A stretch of DNA of 64,000 bases from Himantopus leucocephalus (Eukaryota > Chordata > Aves > Charadriiformes > Recurvirostridae). Every line of letters begins with the position of its first letter. The first letter of the stretch is position 1. The DNA lies in contig RSEF01000004.1 of NCBI GenBank assembly GCA_003993805.1, positions 4,329,490-4,393,489 on the forward strand. Reading direction: 5' to 3'. The notes beneath the pieces are model-generated. The model was not told where the DNA came from. It saw only the letters and a program-made list of their open reading frames with translations, and did not search any database. Positions 56,901 to 64,000 of the stretch are shown here, piece after piece. The translations under genes were made by a program, and so were the position numbers.

Positions 56901-58639
56901 CAGCACTGATTCAATAGCAGACTGAATTACACATTCAGTATCTGTACTGCAAACTAAGCCCTCCGAGATCACCTCCTTACTTCACTCAAGCTAATAGAAT
57001 TCCATCGACTTGAGTCAATGATGCATCCTTATGGATTACAGAAGAGCAACAGAAAAATTAAAAGCACCTTTCATTTTAAGTTCTAGTGAGTGACTTCATG
57101 TTATCAAGTTCTGTTTAGATACAGGTGGGGGAAACCTGCAAAATCAGGACACGTGGCACTATCTGTATTAAATAAAAGGCAGAATGTGCAGCTGGGCCAG
57201 ATTTAATGGCTCATTTCTACCAAAAGGTGTGGTTCGCCCTTCCTGCCTGCAGCTTCTAGCCACACAAATCCCACACCTTCACCCTCTCCTGTCCTCACCA
57301 TGCCAGGTTCCAGCTGTTTTAAATTATTGAATACTTTTTGTTGTTTCTAGCTTTCAGCTGTTTTCAATTACTTTGAGTTAAAGCAACTCACAGAAGAGTT
57401 TGATGATCACTAGTGCCAGAGCAAGGTAAACAGTTGGAGCAAAACCTAATTTCAGCACAAGCGCCATTGATTTAGCTTACCACATCTCATGGAACTGTAT
57501 GCCAGGATGTGCTTTTCACCAGGCTGTGTAAAAAGCTAAGTTCAGAAAAGCTTTAATACAGGATGTGTGGGTGAGGAGAACAGGTCTAGTCTTTCCTCTG
57601 TTCTAGACATCCAGTGACCACCGACACACAGATTAAAACAAGTCCTTAGTCAATTATTAAAGCTTCAAATGGACACCTCCCACAATCCATATCTTATTGC
57701 TCTTTGAATAAGCTACGTGAAACCTCATCCTGCAAGGTCAAACAATGGAGAGGTTTGGTCCAGGCTATGTGAAAAACAGAACTGATACAAGCCATAACCT
57801 GATTAGCAAACAAGCAGAAAGTGGTATTTTAGAATTTAAAAAGAGGGAACGTATTTAGCTAACATCAACAATATGGTGACACAGTTAGTTTTGAGGTAAC
57901 AGCACTAGGTAGGAATCTACATTATAAAATGCTGCTAAAACTTCACTACACAGAGCCACACACGGGCTAAATACAAGAAGCATCAAAGCAACACCATCAA
58001 AAACAAATGACAGAGCACACAAGAAGTTGTTTTACATGCAACAACAGTTAGCCTGTTGCTGAAGAAGTTCGCTCTCTCCTTTTTCCTCAGAAAAATCTGT
58101 TTTTATCGTATTTCAGGGATTGGTTCTGTCGGTCCCAATTTCATCTCCGCACGCCTTTTCTAAAAACTACATATCGCCTGCCCAAGGGAAGCAGATATGA
58201 TCTCATCAAGATAATGGCTACTGCCATCCCCACAACCCTTAAAAAGTACGTGGAAAACTGCTCGATTTCGTCGCATCCTCTTGACTTTTCGGGCTCGCCA
58301 CTGGCTCAACCGACCCGCGGCGGAGCGCAGCCGCGCCTGCCCGCGCCCAGGAGGGCCGGGCACCCCGCTGCGCGGGCGCGGAGCCCCCTGCTCTCACCCG
58401 GGGGGACGCGGGGCTCGGGGCAGGGCCCCATTCCCTCCCCCACCCCCAGCCCCGGAGCTCCCCCGACGGCGGTAGCGGCCGGGGGCGGCCGCCTCCCCCT
58501 CAGGGCCGCGCTGAGGGAGGGCAGGGCAGGGCAGGGCAGGGCGGCGGCCGCGCCGGACTCACGGCGCGGGGGAGGCGCCCGCCAGGTGCACGTCCTCGGG
58601 CGCATCGTAGAACTCCTCGGTGTCGCTGTCGGAGGCCAT
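32890..58639 (-). CDS. WDR44: WDR44 (rabphilin-11, Rab11-binding WD-repeat protein), complete coding sequence in 20 exons
   Basis: Effector of Rab11 that acts in recycling and polarised export traffic at endosomes and ER tubules. All 20 coding exons were located; their phases agree and they join to 2721 bases, 906 residues plus stop (human 913). Order of parts: MASDSDTEEFYDAPEDVHLA at the N-terminus contains the FFAT-like EFYDAPE motif known to bind VAP proteins. A proline-rich block at about residues 206-257 (PPAKPPR, PARPPPPT, PPPRPPPPARPAPPPRKKK) is the region known to bind the SH3 domains of ARHGAP26/ARHGAP10. A basic/acidic linker with the Rab11-binding region follows. WD repeats run from about residue 500 to the end (DNVVRIW, DKTVRLWHIS, DGKLRLWNI, SRIRLYDL, DKYVYIW). 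The ATG is fixed by exon 1 homology and its CpG-island setting. The intron after exon 4 uses a GC donor. The large introns hold CR1 tails, a 33-bp minisatellite, a C24 tract and a small tandem duplication. Confidence 0.98.
33421..33552 (-). CDS. WDR44: WDR44 coding exon 19
   Basis: 132 bases. Acceptor CTGAAG, donor GTAGGT. Encodes AHNAVVTSAIFAPNPGLMVS and a Glu/Lys/Ser-rich, less conserved stretch (SEKQEAESKGEDCETSDTIP). Confidence 0.93.
34253..34380 (-). CDS. WDR44: WDR44 coding exon 18 (WD repeat)
   Basis: 128 bases. Acceptor CTTTAG, donor GTAAAA. Encodes HDFTYIVSGSEDKYVYIWST and YHDLSKFTSVRRDRNDFWEG. Confidence 0.96.
35016..35076 (+). mobile_element. CR1 LINE 3' tail fragment
   Basis: Shows GGGCTGGACAAGATCACCTC, then AAGGTCCCTTCCAACCTCAG and CCATTCTGTGA on the plus strand: the last ~60 bases of a CR1 element, inside a WDR44 intron. 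Confidence 0.85.
35819..35934 (-). CDS. WDR44: WDR44 coding exon 17
   Basis: 116 bases (38 codons plus 2). Acceptor TTCTAG, donor GTAAGA. Encodes ILVTSNDSRIRLYDLRDLSL and SMKYKGYVNSSSQIKASF. Confidence 0.95.
37399..37500 (-). CDS. WDR44: WDR44 coding exon 16
   Basis: 102 bases, 34 codons, phase 0. Acceptor TTCAG, donor GTACTG. Encodes HLKYHTQIHVRSTRGRNRVG and RKITGIEPLPGENK. Confidence 0.95.
37669..37860 (-). CDS. WDR44: WDR44 coding exon 15 (two WD blades)
   Basis: 192 bases, 64 codons, phase 0. Acceptor CTCAG, donor GTAAAA. Encodes DDRYFLSGSLDGKLRLWNIP, then QTKLITAANFCQNGKYAVIG and TYDGRCIFYDTE; essentially identical to mammals. Confidence 0.97.
38288..38440 (-). mobile_element. CR1 LINE 3' fragment, antisense
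   Basis: AGGTTGGAAGGGATCTCTGG, then CCACCTCCCCTGCTCATGGC and ..AGGGACAGCCTCGACAG match the antisense CR1 3' UTR. On the minus strand it is in the same direction as WDR44 transcription. Lies in the intron between exons 14 and 15. Confidence 0.8.
38786..38908 (-). CDS. WDR44: WDR44 coding exon 14 (WD repeat)
   Basis: 123 bases, 41 codons, phase 0. Acceptor TCACAG, donor GTAAGT. Encodes NYFLLSSSMDKTVRLWHISR and RECLCCFQHIDFVTAIAFHP plus Arg. Confidence 0.96.
39733..39846 (-). CDS. WDR44: WDR44 coding exon 13
   Basis: 114 bases, 38 codons, phase 0. Acceptor TCATAG, donor GTAAGG. Encodes ICSGVDEDPDDKNAPFRQRP and CKYKGHTADLLDLSWSK (WD repeat). Confidence 0.94.
40382..40405. repeat. C24 homopolymer beside a single n
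   Basis: An uninterrupted run of 24 C ten bases from an n at 40372. On the WDR44 sense strand this is G24. Length is probably unreliable in the assembly. Confidence 0.85.
40684..40820. repeat. 33-bp minisatellite, about 4 copies
   Basis: The unit starts CCTCAGAAAAGACATCATCA and recurs exactly every 33 bases at 40684, 40717, 40750 and 40783, with one substitution in copy 3, ending near 40820. Because 33 is a multiple of three, it gives an 11-residue repeat in a chance ORF. Intron of WDR44, opposite strand to the gene; not considered coding. Confidence 0.9.
41167..41231 (-). CDS. WDR44: WDR44 coding exon 12
   Basis: 65 bases. Acceptor TTCTAG, donor GTATGT. Encodes RVSPSPSQESLNSSKSDTDA plus Gly, the serine-rich insert between WD repeats 1 and 2. 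Short and easily missed. Confidence 0.92.
41327..41465 (-). CDS. WDR44: WDR44 coding exon 11 (WD repeat)
   Basis: 139 bases (46 codons plus 1). Acceptor TGACAG, donor GTATCT. Encodes GAVWTMKFSHCGRLLASAGQ, DNVVRIW and NAFDYFNNMRMKYNTE; a typical GH..WD-type blade ending in RIW. Confidence 0.96.
42975..43126 (-). CDS. WDR44: WDR44 coding exon 10
   Basis: 152 bases. Acceptor TCCTAG, donor GTAGGT. Encodes VFHTDQDDPSSSDDEGMPYT, RPVKFKAAHGFKGPYDFEQI and KVVQDLSGEHM. A casein-kinase-like SSSDDE acidic patch is followed by the entry to WD repeat 1. Confidence 0.96.
44111..44217 (-). CDS. WDR44: WDR44 coding exon 9
   Basis: 107 bases. Acceptor TTTAAG, donor GTCAGT. Encodes TTQLKKFLGKSVKRAKHLAE and EYGERAVNKVKSVRDE, a strongly basic helical segment before the WD repeats. 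Confidence 0.95.
44510..44593 (-). CDS. WDR44: WDR44 coding exon 8
   Basis: 84 bases. Acceptor TCCTAG, donor GTAAGA. Completes Ser and encodes NDAAQSDDEDKMQTQQTDSD and GGRLKQK plus part of Thr; acidic linker. Confidence 0.93.
45607..45743 (-). CDS. WDR44: WDR44 coding exon 7
   Basis: 137 bases (45 codons plus 2). Acceptor CCACAG, donor GTATTA. Encodes EILASVMIKNLDTGEEIPLS then LAEEKLPTGINPLTLHIMRR, nearly invariant in vertebrates. Confidence 0.96.
46666..46758 (-). CDS. WDR44: WDR44 coding exon 6
   Basis: 93 bases, 31 codons, phase 0. Acceptor TTTCAG, donor GTATTA. Encodes ENGKAADGQTTNEVLGPQRP then RSNSGRELTDE, corresponding to the known Rab11-binding neighbourhood. Confidence 0.95.
46853..46983 (-). 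CDS. WDR44: WDR44 coding exon 5
   Basis: 131 bases. Acceptor TTTCAG, donor GTATTG. Completes Val, then encodes SRENFTAGGLLSPSTVTEGM and RDSQPSLDLASATSGDKIVT. The second half is identical to mammals over SQPSLDLASATSGDKIVTAQ. Confidence 0.95.
47501..47587. repeat. Tandem duplication of a ~41-base segment in WDR44 intron 4
   Basis: TTCCTCATTTACACGTCAAC plus ..TAAAATCACAAGATTGAATGA occurs at 47501-47541 and again at 47542-47587. The second copy carries a 5-base insertion (TTAAC). Lies about 70 bases downstream of the GC splice donor. Confidence 0.9.
47656..48280 (-). CDS. WDR44: WDR44 coding exon 4 (largest; proline-rich region)
   Basis: 625 bases (208 codons plus 1), acceptor TTTTAG. Begins IIDSIIEESQKAQQ and carries the SH3-ligand proline-rich block. 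It ends GAA-G, followed by GCAAGT: a GC donor, because only this border gives the phase that exon 5 needs. Confidence 0.95.
48760..48834 (-). CDS. WDR44: WDR44 coding exon 3
   Basis: 75 bases, 25 codons, phase 0. Acceptor CCATAG, donor GTTAGT. Encodes DTDSKLHKAGNEAFVQEMKQ then DDSKE, aligned with mammalian ETENTAYKVGNESPVQELKQ. Confidence 0.93.
51807..51840 (-). CDS. WDR44: WDR44 coding exon 2 (34-base microexon-like)
   Basis: 34 bases, acceptor TTAACAG, donor GTGAGT. Completes a split Pro codon and encodes SPTKVGSHVLK, matching mammalian SPGKVGLSTFK in position and length. Too short to appear as an ORF; phases with exons 1 and 3 agree. Confidence 0.9.
52700..52770 (+). mobile_element. CR1 LINE 3' tail fragment
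   Basis: CAGGCTGGACCAGATGATCT, TTTTGAGGTCCCTTCCAAAC and GTTCTATGATTCTAT are the CR1 3' terminus in plus orientation, in the first WDR44 intron. Confidence 0.85.
58515..58542 (+). other. G-quadruplex-forming (GGGCA)n tract
   Basis: Six GGG runs with one- to two-base spacers (GGGAGGGCAGGGCAGGGCAG onward), just inside WDR44 intron 1. It is on the plus strand, the template strand of WDR44. Fits the usual intramolecular G4 pattern. Confidence 0.6.
58563..58639 (-). CDS. WDR44: WDR44 coding exon 1
   Basis: 77 coding bases from the ATG at 58639, donor GTGAGT. Encodes MASDSDTEEFYDAPEDVHLA then GASPA. EFYDAPE is the FFAT-like motif. Lies in the CpG island. Confidence 0.97.
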
Positions 58640-58743
58640 GACGGCGCCGGGCCGGGCCCAGCCGCCGGGCAGCGCAGCGCAGCGCAGGGCGGCCGCCGCC
58701 ACCTCAGGGCAGGACGGGCGGGCGGGGCCGGGGGGCGCGCGGA

Positions 58744-58753
58744 TCTCGCGAGA
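58744..58753. promoter_or_regulatory. TCTCGCGAGA promoter element
   Basis: A perfect 10-base palindrome about 105 bases upstream of the WDR44 ATG. This element is known from vertebrate CpG-island promoters and is bound by BANP in a methylation-sensitive way. Confidence 0.75.
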
Positions 58754-58848
58754 GCGGCGCCGGCCCCGCCCCCTGCCGGGCGGAAGCGGCAGCGGAGAGG
58801 GGAGGGAGGGGCCAGGCGCAAGCGGCGGCAAGGCCTGCCCCCGCCGCG

Positions 58849-58856
58849 TGACGTCA
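58849..58856. promoter_or_regulatory. Cyclic-AMP response element, copy 1
   Basis: Perfect TGACGTCA palindrome inside the repeated GCCGCGTGACGTCAGGGCG. Consensus for CREB/ATF factors. Confidence 0.75.
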
Positions 58857-58861
58857 GGGCG

Positions 58862-58870
58862 AGGGGCGGG
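58862..58870. promoter_or_regulatory. GC box between the two CREs
   Basis: AGGGGCGGG, consensus Sp/KLF binding site, between the two TGACGTCA palindromes. Confidence 0.55.
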
Positions 58871-58879
58871 CTCGCCGCG

Positions 58880-58887
58880 TGACGTCA
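58880..58887. promoter_or_regulatory. Cyclic-AMP response element, copy 2
   Basis: Second perfect TGACGTCA, exactly 31 bases from the first and within the same 19-base flanking sequence, so the pair arose by a short direct duplication. Confidence 0.75.
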
Positions 58888-58938
58888 GGGCGCTCTGCGC
58901 AGCGCCGAGCTCGCAGGGGGGGACACCGTGTACCGTAT

Positions 58939-59870
58939 GCAGCACGGAGCAGCCATGGCAGCGCCGGGCACGTTGTACAGCGCCGAGCACTCAGGGCAGC
59001 GCCAAGCACCCTGTGCAGCGCTGAGAACCCAGGATAGAGCCGAGCACCCATGGCAGCACCGTGCACCCATGGCGGCACAGTGCACCCTGTGCAGCGCCGT
59101 GCACCCAGACCCAGGGCAGCGCGGAGCACTCTGTGCCGCACTGTGCACCCTCTACAGCAACGAGCACCCATGGCAGCGCCGAGCACCTGTAGCAGCACCA
59201 GGCACCTGGTACAGCCCCGAGCACCCATGGCAGCGCCCTGCACCCATGGCAGCACCAAGCACCCTGTGCAGCACTAAGCACTATGCAGCACCTTGTACCC
59301 TGTACAGCGCCGAGTGCCCAGGGTTGTGTGGTGCACCCATGGCAGCACCATGCACCCTGTGCAGTGCCGTGCACCCTGTGCAGTGCCGGGCACCCATGGC
59401 AGTGCGGAGCACTCATGGCAGCACTGGGCACCTTGTGCAGCGCCCTGCACCCATGGCAGCACCATGCACCCATGGCAGCTCCGAGCACCCTGTACAGCAC
59501 TGTGCACTCATGGCAGCGCCATGCACCCAGGGCAGCACCGAGCACCCGGGGCAGCACCGAGCACCCGTGGCAGCTCTGAGCACCCGTGGGAGCACTGAGC
59601 ACCCAAGGCAGCGCTGTGCACCCTGCGCAGCACCATGTGCCCTGCGCAGCACTGAACACCCTGTGCACCACTGTGCACCCAGGGCTGTGCCGCGCACCCT
59701 CTGCAGCCCCATCCACCCATGGCAGCGCTGAGCACCCGGGGCAGCACCGTTCACCCTGTGCAGTGGTGTGCACACTGTGTGGTGCTGAGCACCCGTGGCA
59801 GTGCTGTGCACCCTGTGCAGCGCCGTGCGTGCTGGGCAGCACCGTGCACCCATGGCAGCACCGTGCACCC
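58939..59870. repeat. 19-bp GC-rich minisatellite, about 49 copies
   Basis: Unit close to GCAGCACCGTGCACCCATG, with variants ending CTGTG, CAGGG or CCGGG and GCGCC/CACCG changes inside. The period of 19 is kept through almost the whole array. It begins about 50 bases beyond the promoter CREs. With 19 not divisible by 3 and no stop in the unit, it is open for hundreds of codons in several frames on both strands, so those ORFs are not evidence of coding. Confidence 0.95.
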
Positions 59871-61988
59871 CAGCCCCCCGGCAAGCTGCGGGAGGCGGGA
59901 GCCCCACAGCCCCCAGCACAGGGGTGAAAGTCCTGCCCGCTCGGTGGCTGGCGCAGCTGGGGCTCTGCAGCACTTTGCTCATCTCACGGTTGGTGTTTCG
60001 AGGACATTGGCCGGCTGAAAACGGTGCTGACTGTGACCTTTCAGGTGATGTGCAAATTGAGGTAAATAAATCAGATGCTGTTTATCCCTGCTGTTAAACA
60101 CTGTCAAAGCACTTAGTTAATAAAGGCAGGCAAATATACAGTAGAGAAGAAGAAAGGAGAGTCTGGTTTTTCCATATCGGTCTGGCCTTGGGGAGAAATC
60201 AGAATGAAGGTGACAGTGAAAAGCAGAGGACAAAGAATTAAGATATTCTATTAGATAAATTGCTAAGAAATTTTTAAAGGATTTTTTCTCATTAACTTCT
60301 GTAATGAAAGTTTGAAACTGGTAGCAGGAATTAAATTATATGATTCCTTATTTGCTTTTCCTCGTATTTTCCTCCCAGTAAATTGTCATGTGGTCTTCCA
60401 GGCATTTTTCTTCTGCCGTCAAATTATGAATGATCAGAGAGCAATAATTCACGGAGGAAAGAGGCTTCCCTTTGAAACCTGAAATGCTTTTCCTTCTGAT
60501 ATCTGCGCAGCGATGAGTACCCGTTTCTGAGCCGAAGTGGCATTTCTTCATCGATACGTGTGACGGCGGCAGGTTGATTATAATTTTACGCCTCCCTCGA
60601 TGCTCTCTGTGTGCTGACCTCCTGTCCCTGTTGCTCTCTGGCACCCTTAGCTGGGTTACAGCTCTTTTTCATGCGTCTTCTCTGACTTCTACCAATCACG
60701 GGGTTTCCCAAAGCAGGGACACAAACTAAGCTGCCTCTTATGCACTTATTTTTGTGAAAACAGCAAAAGCTTAATGTGTTTGGGACAGGTTGGACACACC
60801 GGCGCTTGCGCGTATGTAGGCATGCATAACCCCCCCTCCCCTGTCCTTTCACATGTGTATGGGGCCACGTCCTCCTGTTTCCGTAAAAAAAGCATGAAGC
60901 TTCTCAGGCAAACCAGCAGAAGAGCTGGGAGGACAGGAAGGAAATGAATTGGAAAGGCACGAGAATTGAATTCTTCTGAGTCCTCTTAAAAATAAAGGAG
61001 CATGAGCCTGGCATACACCTTAAGCTCTTAATGTTCAAGAATTTGGGCAAATAAGTAGTACAGAAAATTACTGCCTTGTGATTCATCGCTCCCTGTTCCT
61101 GCTCTAACTGACAGCCAAACACGACAAACATGTTAGAGTAAGTGGGATGGTCTCTAAATTATTAAAGACAACAGTGATGTAACCTTAGCTGGGAAGGCAG
61201 ACGGCTCTGGAAACTGGGGAAAAAATGCTATTGAAAAGCATCTGGGATTGTTTATCCGTTTGTCAGTAACCGATGGCAGCTGCACAACTTCGTGTTTTGT
61301 TTGAATTTCTGTAGTTGCAGAATTAAGGAACATTCAAATAAAATCCCAACTCTGGCACTTAGTCAGGTCTACATGACGATTAAAATCCAGTCTGACTGCA
61401 GTGATCCTGACCAACTTCTTCTTGGAGTTGGAGGAACTTGGCTTCTCAGAGCCTCCAGACCGGTGGGATTATCATCACGGCTCCACCGTGACACAGCCCA
61501 GGCTGCCTTTGTCCATGGGTCAAATATAGTATTGGCTACGAAGTGTGATTAAGCATGAGGAAACGCACTCGCCAAGGCAGAGCCTGAAGAAGGCGATGTT
61601 ATTGCCGGTGGCGGGTGTCGGCGAGGTGACCCTCGCTCCTAACCCGGCGGCGTGTCGCCGGGGCCGTGCGGAGCTTTGCCAGCGCTGACTGCTGTTATCT
61701 GCGCTGCTTGTAGAGATCAGCAAGAGGACAATTGGGTGTAACAGGGACAAAGTTTCCAGAGACAGAAGATAAAGGCTATAATTAGTGTTTACAAGTGGCC
61801 CGGGTGTTTTCTCCCCAGGGCTGGCACAACCCTTTCCCAGGCTGCAGGCAGGGACTGGCACCGGAGTGGCAGCAGGCGGTAGCCAGGTCTCCTCTCGCCT
61901 TGCCATGCACGTGCACTGGTGAAAAGTGGCATGCTTTGGCTTGGAGGGGCTGTGGTGGCCAGCTATGTAAGAACTGAGCTGTTAAATC
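59871..61988. other. Intergenic, nothing recognised
   Basis: Upstream of the minisatellite. Short ORFs on both strands resemble no family. No CR1 copy, CpG island or RNA gene seen. Confidence 0.5.
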
Positions 61989-62225
61989 CCAGAATCCCAG
62001 AATCCTAGACTGGTGGGGGGCTGGAAGGGCCCTCTGGAACTCACCCAGTCCCACCCCCTGCCAGAGCAGGGTCACCTCCAGCAGGTTGCACAGGACGGCA
62101 TCCAGGTGGGTTTGGAATGTCTCCAGAGTGGGATACTCCCCCACCTCTCTGGGCAGCCTGTGCCACAGCTCTGCCACCCTCACAGGAAAGGAGTTCCTCC
62201 TAAAGAAACCCTCAAAGTTATACCA
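61989..62225 (-). mobile_element. CR1 LINE, truncated, antisense
   Basis: Starts AGAATCCCAGAATCCTAGAC on the plus strand (reverse of the CR1 3' end). The minus strand encodes FPVRVAELWHRLPREVGEYP and TLETFQTHLDAVLCNLL, a diverged CR1 ORF2 C-terminus of a different subfamily from the other copies. Confidence 0.88.
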
Positions 62226-63500
62226 AACGTCGCCCCTGGGCCAGTTGTCCCAAAAGCCAAACCCACATGAGGAAGAAGAGGAGATCATAGGTAGAAATCC
62301 TTATGAATGGCAGACTCTTTAGCATAGCGGATAGTACATTTGCTAGGATTTTCTAAAATAAAACTGAATTACTTGGATTACTTTCTGGCTTCTATGTACT
62401 GCTCAACAGATAGTCTATGCACCTGAGTGAGCACAGACTGGTCCCAGTGCTTCCCCAGTACCCTGTGCTCGGTCACTGAAGGTCCTACATGCCCACTGCC
62501 TTGGTGGTGATAGTTTTTATCTTCTTTGCCTTAGATGTGAACTTCCCCCAAGGACTCCCGTGAATCAGAGCTCACATGTCAGCTTGTCCCGAGCACCCTG
62601 CGGTGTCAGCAGGACCATCCTACCAAAATCGCCGCTGACGTGTGGAAGTTTCCCGGCCTTTTGCCACTGCCAGGCTGACTTCTACCCTAAAGGGTTGTGT
62701 CTGCTTAAGTGAATGTGCTGCTGCTTTTCTAGTTCAGAGGCCCAGAAAGCACAGAAGTCCCACTCCGTTGTTTCCTAGCTCGTTTGCTAGCACTGCTGAT
62801 GTTGGCAGATAGGTCTTGTTCCCACTAAATCTTAATATACTCACTGCAGACAGATATAGGGTAGATTTGCAGCCTCTGCGAAATGCTACCAGTCTCCTGA
62901 TTCATCTGGTCACCTAGGGACATAAGCTCTTAAAGCAAAATTCTTTTTAATCATTGCATTAAAAAAAATAAGGGCAAGAAGTATGTCTAGAGAGAACTTG
63001 GAGCTGGTTCCCTCCTGCAGCACAGCCAGTGGGTGATGTCCTGTGTGCCCTCTGGGCGCGGGGAGAGGCAAGGGGGGAGATGTGCTGGGGGGAACTGCTG
63101 GTCCTGCATAACCCATGGGGAGAGGAGGGTCAGAGTCAAGCCCAAAACACGTGGCTGAACGGAGAATCGCACCGAGGTCTCCTGCATCTCATCCCAGGGC
63201 TTGGAGATGCTCATCTGTGTGACCGTGCTCCCCTGGGATATGGAGTTTAATGAGAGTAGGAGACAAAGATGACCAGCGGTGATGACTATGTGGAGTTGTG
63301 ATGTGGCTTGGGAAAGGCATCAATGGTCAGCTAAAAGAGGGTGATTCCTTCTGATTTAAAGCCCTGAGCACCAAGCCTGGGCTGCTCTAAGAGGAGCAGG
63401 AAAACAGGAAAAGCTGCATACCTTGAGCACTGCACGCAGGAGCATCTATCTTTGCCAACTCGTTTGACAGCCCATTGATGTAAAACATGATTTCTGGTTC
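62226..63500. other. Intergenic, nothing recognised
   Basis: No convincing ORF, repeat family or splice structure noticed. Confidence 0.45.
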
Positions 63501-63550
63501 TCTCTGTGAGAACTGCTCCTTCCCAGAGCTGGAAACCGCTGCTGACTCAC

Positions 63551-63600
63551 TGTCGCTGCTCAGGCAGCTTCCCCCCGCCGGCACCCGCCGCCGCAGCCAT
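63551..63600 (-). CDS. Possible first coding exon in a CpG-rich patch (speculative)
   Basis: On the minus strand an ATG at 63600 (context GTGATGG) opens MAAAAGAGGGKLPEQR, then a consensus donor GTGAGT. The surroundings 63560-63660 are CpG-rich. No downstream exon was recognised between here and WDR44, and the protein start is low-complexity, so this may be chance. Confidence 0.15.
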
Positions 63601-63789
63601 CACGCGGCAGCACCCCGGCCCCCGTGCCGTCCCGGGGAGAGGCGGCGCTGGGAGGTTTGGTGGGGTCACGACTGTCTTGTACAACCAGCTTCGAGCAAAG
63701 GGTGGTCACACAGTGTAAAGTTTAACTATGCGCTATGCTAACAAGAGCCTGGCCCTGCCCTGAGAGGCGTCCTGCAGCAAATAGCATCC

Positions 63790-63872
63790 TGTACGAGTGT
63801 GTGTGCGCGTGGATAGGGGCACATACATACACACACATGCGTAGGTACACAGACACACGTGCACGCAGCGTG
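63790..63872. repeat. CA/TG-rich alternating purine-pyrimidine tract
   Basis: Interrupted GTGTGTGTGCGCGTG, then CACATACATACACACACATG and further CACA/TGCACG. Potential Z-DNA-forming microsatellite-like sequence. Confidence 0.6.
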
Positions 63873-64000
63873 TTGCTGTAGCTGACACGCTAGGAAAGCA
63901 GGCAGGGAGCGAGGCAGCATGATGCAGGACGCAGCAGACCACGAGGAGCTGTGGTGTAGCTACAGCCATCCAACTGCCGCTTGTGCACAGCTTGGGTGGT

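Larger units (their letters stand above)
58300..58925. promoter_or_regulatory. WDR44: CpG island / promoter region of WDR44
   Basis: Very GC-rich, CpG-dense sequence spanning the start codon at 58639, the first splice donor and about 290 bases upstream, in an otherwise AT-rich neighbourhood. No TATA box is visible, as usual for housekeeping CpG-island promoters. The transcription start cannot be placed exactly. Confidence 0.88.

Noticed and set aside
32890..58639. A conserved microRNA (human MIR1277 lies in a WDR44 intron)
   Set aside because: I looked for the mature sequence and an AU-rich hairpin of that kind and saw none.
58214..58882. 222-codon plus-strand ORF across the CpG island
   Set aside because: GC-rich, stop-poor DNA antisense to WDR44 exon 1 and its promoter. 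The Ala/Gly/Arg/Pro composition is typical of spurious CpG-island ORFs.
58928..59982. Several ORFs of 100-297 codons on both strands
   Set aside because: All are produced by the 19-bp stop-free minisatellite read in different frames. They have no start context, splice or family support.
63387..63584. 65-codon minus-strand ORF containing REPEIMFYINGLSNELAK
   Set aside because: Looks protein-like locally and is followed by a GT-containing border, but matches no family I know. It is in a different frame from the neighbouring CpG-rich ATG, so too weak to list.

Overview
This 64 kb window is vertebrate nuclear DNA, almost certainly from a bird. It carries interrupted genes with GT-AG introns and many truncated CR1 LINE copies with the typical avian 3' end. 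Two adjacent minus-strand genes keep the vertebrate Xq24-type order WDR44-DOCK11. Ambiguous bases (single n at 6031, 40372 and 54855; a 100-n run at 20261-20360) show it comes from a scaffolded draft assembly. All identifications rest on reading the sequence and recalling family sequences; no database search was run.

Layout. (1) 1-17.4 kb: the 5' part of DOCK11 (zizimin-2, a DOCK-D CDC42 exchange factor). Thirteen coding exons are found on the minus strand, covering most of the N-terminal domain, the PH domain and the linker before DHR1. The first coding exon is not visible, and the rest of the gene lies left of the window. (2) 17.4-31.5 kb: intron 1 or upstream DNA of DOCK11 and the intergenic space. 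It holds CR1 fragments in both orientations, an assembly gap between inverted CR1 ends, several tRNA-like box A/box B sequences, an unassigned 70-codon ORF with a hydrophobic C-terminus (minus), and an unassigned terminal-exon-like ORF (plus). (3) 32-58.7 kb: complete WDR44 (Rab11-binding WD-repeat protein), 20 coding exons on the minus strand. They join in frame to a 906-residue protein, against 913 in human. One intron uses a GC-AG splice pair. (4) 58.3-58.9 kb: a CpG-island promoter with a TCTCGCGAGA element, two perfect CRE palindromes and GC boxes. (5) 58.94-59.87 kb: about 49 copies of a 19-bp GC-rich minisatellite directly upstream of that promoter. It is open in several frames and produces large spurious ORFs. 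(6) 59.9-64 kb: intergenic sequence with one CR1 fragment, a small CpG-rich patch that may be a first exon, and a CA/TG-rich tract.

The two genes are transcribed in the same direction, WDR44 upstream of DOCK11. Both act in membrane and cytoskeleton regulation: WDR44 in Rab11 and ER-tubule trafficking, DOCK11 in CDC42 activation. I see no sequence evidence that they are co-regulated. No CRISPR, prokaryotic system or virus-derived gene was seen. The least explained items are the two unassigned ORFs at 26.7-27.7 kb, the tRNA-like cluster, and the minisatellite next to the promoter.
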